From the NCBI GenBank assembly GCA_005406025.1, contig BGZK01000078.1:434001-498000 (forward strand): a DNA stretch of 64,000 nt. Reading direction: 5' to 3'. Every line of letters begins with the position of its first letter. Within the stretch, counting starts at the first letter, position 1. This document shows positions 57,681-64,000 of the stretch, one piece after another. A program made the position numbers and the translations under genes. Under the pieces are notes generated by a model, which saw only the letters and a program-made list of their open reading frames with translations, was not told where the DNA came from and searched no databases. Source of the DNA: Eumeta japonica (taxonomy: Eukaryota; Arthropoda; Insecta; Lepidoptera; Psychidae).

Positions 57681-58639
57681 TCCACCGAGTCGACTATGGA
57701 ATTTGCTCTTTTTTTCGCCTTGAATTTTCGCGTCTAATAATAATATCGTTAGGGGTAATGTATATTTATCGGGTCGGCAATTTTACTTCGTAATACTGTT
57801 ATTGATAGATCGTTGAGAATAATATAGATGAAGCCAAAGAAACGTGTATTAACTTATGTGAGTAGTTAGTTCAAATTGAAAGTGATTATAGTTATGCATT
57901 ATAAAGGCGTAAACTTTGTATTTTTCTTTATCGTCAGTATTAGGTCTATATCAAAGAAAGGAAACACAAGTTTTCGATGATTTTTTTTACTCTTGAATGT
58001 TTTAATTTTTATTACTTGAGCCACTGAATATCAATACAATTGAAAAAGAACCTGATGTGCTCATTTATAGTAATAAGAAACTTAGATTTGTGGATATTTT
58101 TAACAAGAAAAGGGATGTTGTTTTGTTATTTTATGTTAGGATAATATTATAAACATGGAAATGACAAACCGAACAGTACTCGATCATAATGAATAAGGTA
58201 TTTATTGCATTCTATTGCTATTTATCTACACTAAATTATGAAATGGTATACGTTTTATCTACGTAAATAAAAATCCAAATAAATGTGTTTGTCCTCTATG
58301 CGTGCATAATCCAATCATCCGATTACGGTGAAACTGTAGTAATATATTGTACGAACGTCCAGTAACATTTTGAAAAAGAAAACTAGCTTTTGTCCCAGTT
58401 TCATTTGCATATTTGTACTACTAAACCGAACTAATGAACATAATTTAATGAACCGAAATAAAAGTTCTTTACTAACAGATGTTTGCACTATTCTTGAGTA
58501 AATTAGGCTACTAACATTTGCAATTGGGCCCCGTGCATGAATTTGTATTCCTAGGACTATTTAAATAATTCTTTAACTCATAAAAAAGCTATTCTATGCC
58601 CGCGTAATATAACTTATATTTTATTTTGATATTAGCAAT
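57681..58639. other. No gene; possible Helitron-like 3' end at 58383
   Basis: Mostly AT-rich. On the minus strand GGGACAAAAGCTAG|T at 58397-58383 resembles a Helitron terminus, and ATGCGTGCATAATCCAATCA (58299-58318) resembles an internal module of such elements, but the evidence is thin. Confidence 0.35.
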
Positions 58640-59328
58640 TGCTCTCAGCTATGTTCAAATCGAAACAGACTGGTAAAGTTGAATTGAAAGTTGGAAGGGA
58701 GCAAAATTGAGAAAGAAATCAGAATCACAATGAAAATCGGGTTTGGGACCAAAATAAAAAACGAGATTGGTTTTGAAAACAAATGTAGAGACAGGACCAG
58801 AAACAAAAACGTGACTGGGATGTTTCGTATTTCGTGTACCATATGTACTAGGATTTATCCCCGACTTAGATCATGTATGTATATTATTGATCGAAACTGC
58901 CACACCGATTCCAAAAAAAAAATATTCACTAATAGAAAGCTGCACTATACTCAAGTAATATTGTTCATATTTTAATTTGGTACTAATCTCCGGCTTCGTT
59001 TAAATTGGAACTGCGAGTGATAGCGAAATTGGAGTTAAAAGCCGGAATGAGAGCAGAATCGAGAATGGGACCAGGATAAGAATCGAAAGGATAACCGGGA
59101 CCGAAATTGGAAACGGGACTAGAGTCGATAACGAGTGTGGGAGTAGGATTAGAATCAAAAGTGCGGCTAGGTTCGGAATCACAAGCAAGATCAAGACTGA
59201 AATTGACATCGATCGATACAAAAGGAGAAAAAATTAATTCTATGTCCATGCTGGAAGAACTGCGGACATTACCTATAGGGGCAAGCCACCCACAAGGAAG
59301 TGCAGAACGACGTCTGCGGGCCAGCTAG
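58640..59328 (+). mobile_element. Helitron-like non-autonomous element with two hexamer-periodic tracts
   Basis: The plus-strand end is a short stem GCAGA-6 nt-TCTGC (59302-59317) followed by GGGCCAG and CTAG (59325-59328), then T. A hairpin about 7 nt from a CTAG terminus is the Helitron 3' signature. Two purine-rich hexamer tracts lie at 58660-58820 and 59000-59235 (units such as ATCGAA, ACCGGG, AACGGG, ACCGAA). The 5' TC end is not located. Frames of 66-94 codons on both strands are by-products. Confidence 0.6.
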
Positions 59329-59939
59329 TACTGTATAAAACACTAATAACATAAGGTTTAATTAGCTCGTTAATAGATTATACAAAAATGAATGCACATA
59401 TGTACTAACTTCTAAACAATCATCCCAACAAATAAGTCAATGTTCCATGTAGAATTAAGTTCCTCATATACATCTCTGATATATATGAGGAACCCTGATA
59501 TAAGACAACAAAAGAAAATTGACAAGATACAAAATACAAATCAATGTCCGATAGGACAAAGCCGTGGGCGGTGTCTGTAATACATTATACTTTTTCTTGG
59601 CACTACAGAATTATTCGGTCGTCTTCCTTTTCATTTCCATTTAAACAGAAAGATGAATGATGGTCTAGTGTTTTGCCTCAAAAGAAAATGATAATGATTG
59701 ATGAATTGATGTCTGATGTTTAAAGTTGTGAAATAACTTTTTTATATTAAAATACGCTAGACAAAAGTTTCAAAGCCTATCAATTAATCAAGTAATTTTT
59801 GGGGAAAAATTATCTGACACAGATTAAAGTAACGCCTGTTTCATAGTTCATAAATTAACGGTTTCACTAATATTGCGAGCCCTTAAAAGGTCTGCTTCAT
59901 AAGCATACTCCTACCATATAGCCATTTATTTTCATTTCA
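59329..59939. other. No gene seen
   Basis: AT-rich; TCCTCATATA... ATATATGAGGA at 59460-59491 forms a weak inverted repeat. Confidence 0.4.
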
Positions 59940-60080
59940 GATTGAAGAGACTTCGACCTTAAGCCCTAAAGGTTGGCTCATTATGAATCGAGGGCTGCTA
60001 AGAACGGTTGTCACTGCCCGGCGAGACTATCAGAGATCGATCGCTTAACGTGCTCCTCAACGCGTGGAGAGAAGGTTGAG
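59940..60080 (+). repeat. Retroelement-derived repeat, copy 3 of 3
   Basis: ACCTTAAGCCCTAA, GAGGGCTGCTAAGAACGG and CGCTTAACGTGCTCCTC match in order the copy at 33655-33850. Confidence 0.55.
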
Positions 60081-60309
60081 TGGTTTTTAAAACATTTGTA
60101 AATCAACAATGCAAGGAAAATATAAGTTCAGTATAAGATGCGCGAATATGTTGCGCGAAGGGGTAACATGAAACGACTTCACATTTTGTTAACGCTCGAT
60201 TTACGACTCATTTAACCCAATTAAGATGAAATATATGCTATATTTGTGATTTTGGTGACAATGCAATGATGTAGTTCCACGGAGCTGGTCCGATGATGGT
60301 GTTGGAATT

Positions 60310-60543
60310 AGGCCATAAGAACCACTTAAATAAACAAGATAGCTCTTTTATGTTTATGCTCGTTGGATTTATTTTGACAAGTTTTATAGCTCTAGATGAC
60401 ATCTAGGGTCAGATGAAAAATCACAAATGAAGCCATAGGAAATCTCCAATTAAACAAAACAGTCCTGTCGTACTTAAGCTCGTTGGATTTGTCTTGATAA
60501 GTGCTATAGTCCTAGGTTTGTATAGAGTCTGGTGAGGCATTTA
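60310..60543 (+). repeat. Tandem duplication, ~117 bp x 2
   Basis: GCTCGTTGGATTTATTTTGA plus CAAGTTTTATAGCTCTAG (60358-60395) and GCTCGTTGGATTTGTCTTGA plus TAAGTGCTATAGTCCTAG (60478-60515) are repeated at about 120-bp spacing, with GCCATAAGAA and GCCATAGGAA starting each unit. Confidence 0.8.
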
Positions 60544-62494
60544 ATCCCCGTTCCCGGTACAGAATAGAACTACGCTGTCTTCTTATAATTCAAGAGCTAG
60601 ATTGCTTTAAATTATAGTAAAAAAACTGTGCAACAACGGTACTTTAGAAGAAACAATTCTAATGACAAATTATAATGAACATACAAACAGATGAGTAGGG
60701 ACAGTATGAGAAATGAAACAAATTATTTAATCCTAAGAAACACAAAACCAAATGAAAGTGAAAAAAATCTTTTTTAAAAAAACTTTTCTTTTTAAACCGC
60801 TAAATTAAAAAGTAAAAATAATACTAAGTAGCTCATGAAATTAAGTAGTTAAGCTACATATTGTAAGAACCCCATCCTCGGTCATAGATCAAAGGCGCAC
60901 GCAGTGCTGGGTATACTTAATAAAACTTAGACAAACACACTTTTAGAAACGTAAATATTTTGCTAAAAGTTTCAGGCGTACGACCACGATAACATCAAGG
61001 TTAACATGAAGACGTTATTATAGCGATATTCAGCGCATTAAATAAATGAGTAAAAAACCAAAGAAAGATTTTTTCAAGTCTACATACATTGCGCTAGTAC
61101 AGAAAGCCTTAATAGGATTTTACAGAGTCTACGTGTGTCACAACAACAGAGAGTTGGCTTTATCTAGTTCAATTCCTTTCATGTCTTCTCACGAATCACT
61201 AGCACTCACAAAAATATTTCCACCTAATATATATTCGCAGTTTACTATATAACTATCTATTGATTTGTGATTTAATCATAATTATTTACATTATTGTTGA
61301 ATTCATTTAATAGAGATAGTAGCTAGAATTTAATTTGTTGATCAAATAATTATCTGGAATAAGTTATTAGTAGATACAACCATCGCCACGCGCTCACAAT
61401 CACGATAACCACGGCCATGTAAACTGAGTGTAATTTTTATTTTTAAATAATGTTCCGGCAAATGTGTTGTGCCTTATTGTTTGCCAACAAAATCGTATGA
61501 CGTGTTGAGTCTACACGTTCCGTGTCACTATGAAGCGTCATAGAATCTAGCTAAACAGACCTACGAGCGAACTTATCCGGTTTATCGTTCGCTGCTAAGT
61601 TTTGCATTCTTAAATATTTGATGTATGCCATATTTAGTTAAATAAAGACAAATAAAGTTAAAACTCGGAAATCCAATGCAATCTGAAAATGTTACGTCTA
61701 AAGACATATTACAAATTAAAAACTCCGAATTCAAATACGATTTGAAAATAAAGAAATAAATTTAAATAATTGATTGGTCCTGATTCAGAGTGGGTTCATT
61801 TGCACTTTTCTTTTGAATTTTGAGAGGCAGGTTTATAGGCGACAGAGTTCTTGTAACAAGGCACAACAAAACGACACCTTTCTATTGTGCGGGTTGTTCA
61901 TTAAAATCACGAAGAGAGACTAGATTTCAACTCTTGAATTATTTTATAGTTTCATTATAGAATCTGAGCACATGCGATGGATTTCATGTGCATGATACGT
62001 CTTAAACGAAATTGAAAATTCGCACTACCTCGTCTATTTAATTATTTCAATTATGCTTCTTCTAGCGCAGTACGTATTGCATTTTTTATCGCATCGTGGC
62101 CTATATAAAACTAACGCAAAGTAAATTATATCTTTCAGGGACAATCGTAAGTATCATTACTAAAAAAAATCACTTCGCTTAAGTTCGTAATAAATACCAC
62201 AACACCACCAACAGAAATAAAAGAGGGTGCGCCCCCGGCGTCCGCACGCAAATAAAGTTAAGTCTCCAATTTCCCATTGACTCCAATAAACTGATTTGTT
62301 GTCAGTCACGAGTGAATAAATTATTTTGGTTTCCTGTTTAAGTGAGGCTTTTATTCTTTTTTTTTATCGTTATTAAGAGTGTTTAATGTACAAAAACCTA
62401 ATTTGCGGTAGTCTACTTTGCTGAAAAAATGGTATGTGGTGTAAAACCAAAAGTATAATACAAAACAGTCAGTCTGCTCGAGTTGACATGCGTG

Positions 62495-62495
<1 letters not shown>
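60544..62495. other. No gene seen
   Basis: AT-rich to mixed; no supportable gene. A short GC-rich phrase GGTGCGCCCCCGGCGTCCGC (62226-62245) is isolated. Confidence 0.5.

Positions 62496-62532
<37 letters not shown>
62496..62532. repeat. (TG)n microsatellite
   Basis: About 18 uninterrupted TG units. The His-Thr frame on the minus strand is a translation of this run. Confidence 0.95.
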
Positions 62533-62534
<2 letters not shown>

Positions 62535-64000
62535 TGGAGAGGGGGTATGATCATAGGTGCGCCCGTAATTTCTAAATTACTGAAATGATTTAGGTTTTCT
62601 GCGTCGACCGCCAAAAAATATAGATTTCCGTAAAGCCAGTGTAAGTGACTTGATTAATTCAAGAGACATAGCAAAATGAAATCGTATGAGATGAACTAGC
62701 AAGATACAGACAAATCAGTTAAGTCGTTGGCTACATAAATATTACTTTTCAAATTTATAATGTTTTTAATTTTTTTTTTCACTCAGTCGCCTCACTCAAT
62801 TATCAATTTAAAAAACAATTTAACCTTTAACTTTTACAGTTATCGCCAATTTGTAAAACTGACCGCAACTGGCCGATTTCTTAAAAGAGATATCATCAGA
62901 AAACGAAACGGTATCAATCAATCGCAAAATCTCATGAAATTTAGATTTGTATAAATAAAGTGGATTCCGGCACGATGGATTGATTCTTTCAAAATATATT
63001 GTCCGTCAATGAAATTGCATAAAACTTTCTTCTTTACACAATAAACGTGAGCTTAACAAAACGATAAAATTCAATTAAATCTGTTTTTTTCATTTTTTTT
63101 TAATATTACGAAAATACATATATAGTATATAGTTGTCAAAAATAATAATTTTTAATAAAATATGTTTTTGGTGATCACTCTAATGAACTATAAAATGCCA
63201 TGTACATATTATTTGAGAAGAAAAATGAAGTAGACTTTAGAGTAAAGCATTCCCTCTAATACTTGGTTTTGTGACGCAAGTAAAATTAACGCTTATCTGA
63301 ATGGTAATGCTTTTAAGGAGTAGAAGAACTTGAAATCCAATATCTGCGTACATTTTCGAGTTCTTCTTGAATACAGAAAAAAGTTTTGCTACGAGGTCAA
63401 CCGTTTTCAAGATTTTTTTCTAAGATATTGGCACAAAAGTTCACCAGTAATAATACCCCTAGAGCGAACTTTGAAGTTACTCGTGAATCCAGTCTTTATT
63501 CCGACACTACCTGATGTTATTTACGATAACATTTTTCTGCTGTTCACGTTAAATCTAAAAACGAAATTTTATGGGATTAAAAATTATTTTATTTGTTTCT
63601 TACAAAAAGAGCTTTGCATCTATTCAAATGGCTTTTCTTAGGAATAACATCATTGTTCAGCAATCCTCCTCGGTCTGAACGCCGGTTTAAAATATTCAAC
63701 AGCGTCGTATTTCACAGTCATTTGAGAAATAACACAAATGGAATGTTGATTACTTATCCCATTTTGCGGATACATCGATCAGAAGAATTCAGAGTTCACA
63801 TTACATTTTGATGCTCTTGGCAATGAAAATAAAATTTTTTGTTATCATAGTTTTTACTATTTTCTACTAGTTTTGTTTTATTATTTTATTTTATAGCATT
63901 TATTAGTTTCCTTTTGGAAACAGTTTACACGACTATTACCTTCTTAACAAATTTATTCTCGAAACTATTTTTGATTTGAAACATCTAATGCGGCGTATCA
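62533..64000. other. No gene seen
   Basis: AT-rich. The frames at 63330-63641 (103 codons) and 63593-63811 have no recognisable domain; composition resembles the surrounding noncoding DNA. Confidence 0.45.

Noticed and set aside
1..64000. CRISPR arrays, bacterial operons, rRNA
   Set aside because: No regularly spaced conserved repeats with unique spacers, no Shine-Dalgarno-linked gene rows, and no rRNA-like conserved blocks were seen; the sequence is eukaryotic.

Overview
This is a eukaryotic, AT-rich window with no recognisable host gene, rRNA or intact tRNA. The repeat content points to an insect, most probably a moth or butterfly. It holds mariner and hAT relics, a BED-finger-type hAT C-terminus, jockey/R1/CR1/RTE-like LINE debris, Helitron-like ends of the form CTAG|T, and the GCCGGCAACGC-type dispersed repeat common in Lepidoptera. 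The species call is inference from repeats only. Almost every long open frame is a transposon relic, a microsatellite or a shadow.

Layout: 0-5.9 kb carries a SINE-like pair (1.2 and 4.7 kb) around a decayed RTE/R4-like LINE, then a hexamer-repeat tract and a small LINE/SINE piece. At 8 kb is a short hAT deletion derivative with a perfect 8-bp target duplication. 10-13.5 kb is a jockey-like LINE that keeps ORF1, an ORF1/ORF2 overlap and the endonuclease but no reverse transcriptase. 13.9-19.4 kb is dispersed repeats (CA-core family, Helitron-like hexamer element, repeat X). 20-31 kb is mostly unique AT-rich DNA with CpG-rich islands, one mariner pseudogene at 25 kb and a large palindrome at 30.1 kb. 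31.5-32.7 kb holds the 3' end of a Ty3/gypsy element with its LTR, followed by a cluster of perfect hairpins.

33-44 kb is unique sequence with scattered repeats, CpG-rich islands, a LINE fragment (41.6 kb), a mariner 5' end (42 kb) and a tRNA-derived SINE candidate (42.8 kb). 45-46.4 kb encodes the two ends of an uncharacterised repetitive arthropod protein family (basic coiled-coil N-terminus; C-terminus with an HGKG-x-PD motif, a Cys-rich patch and an SH3/Tudor-like tail). 47.6-49.3 kb has two inverted copies of a ~122-bp fold-back MITE. 49.6-50.1 kb is a second mariner. 51.4-55 kb is a nest: repeat X interrupted by a CR1-like LINE, itself interrupted by an RTE-like LINE that carries a perfect 24-bp palindrome. 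56.6-57.3 kb is the C-terminal end of an R1-clade LINE. 58.3-60.5 kb has Helitron-like ends and short tandem duplications; the remainder is unique.

The genes do not form a pathway. The window reads as an intergenic or intronic region built by repeated insertion and decay. The CpG-rich unique islands about every few kb are the best candidates for host function (regulatory DNA), and several perfect short palindromes look like fossils of template switching.
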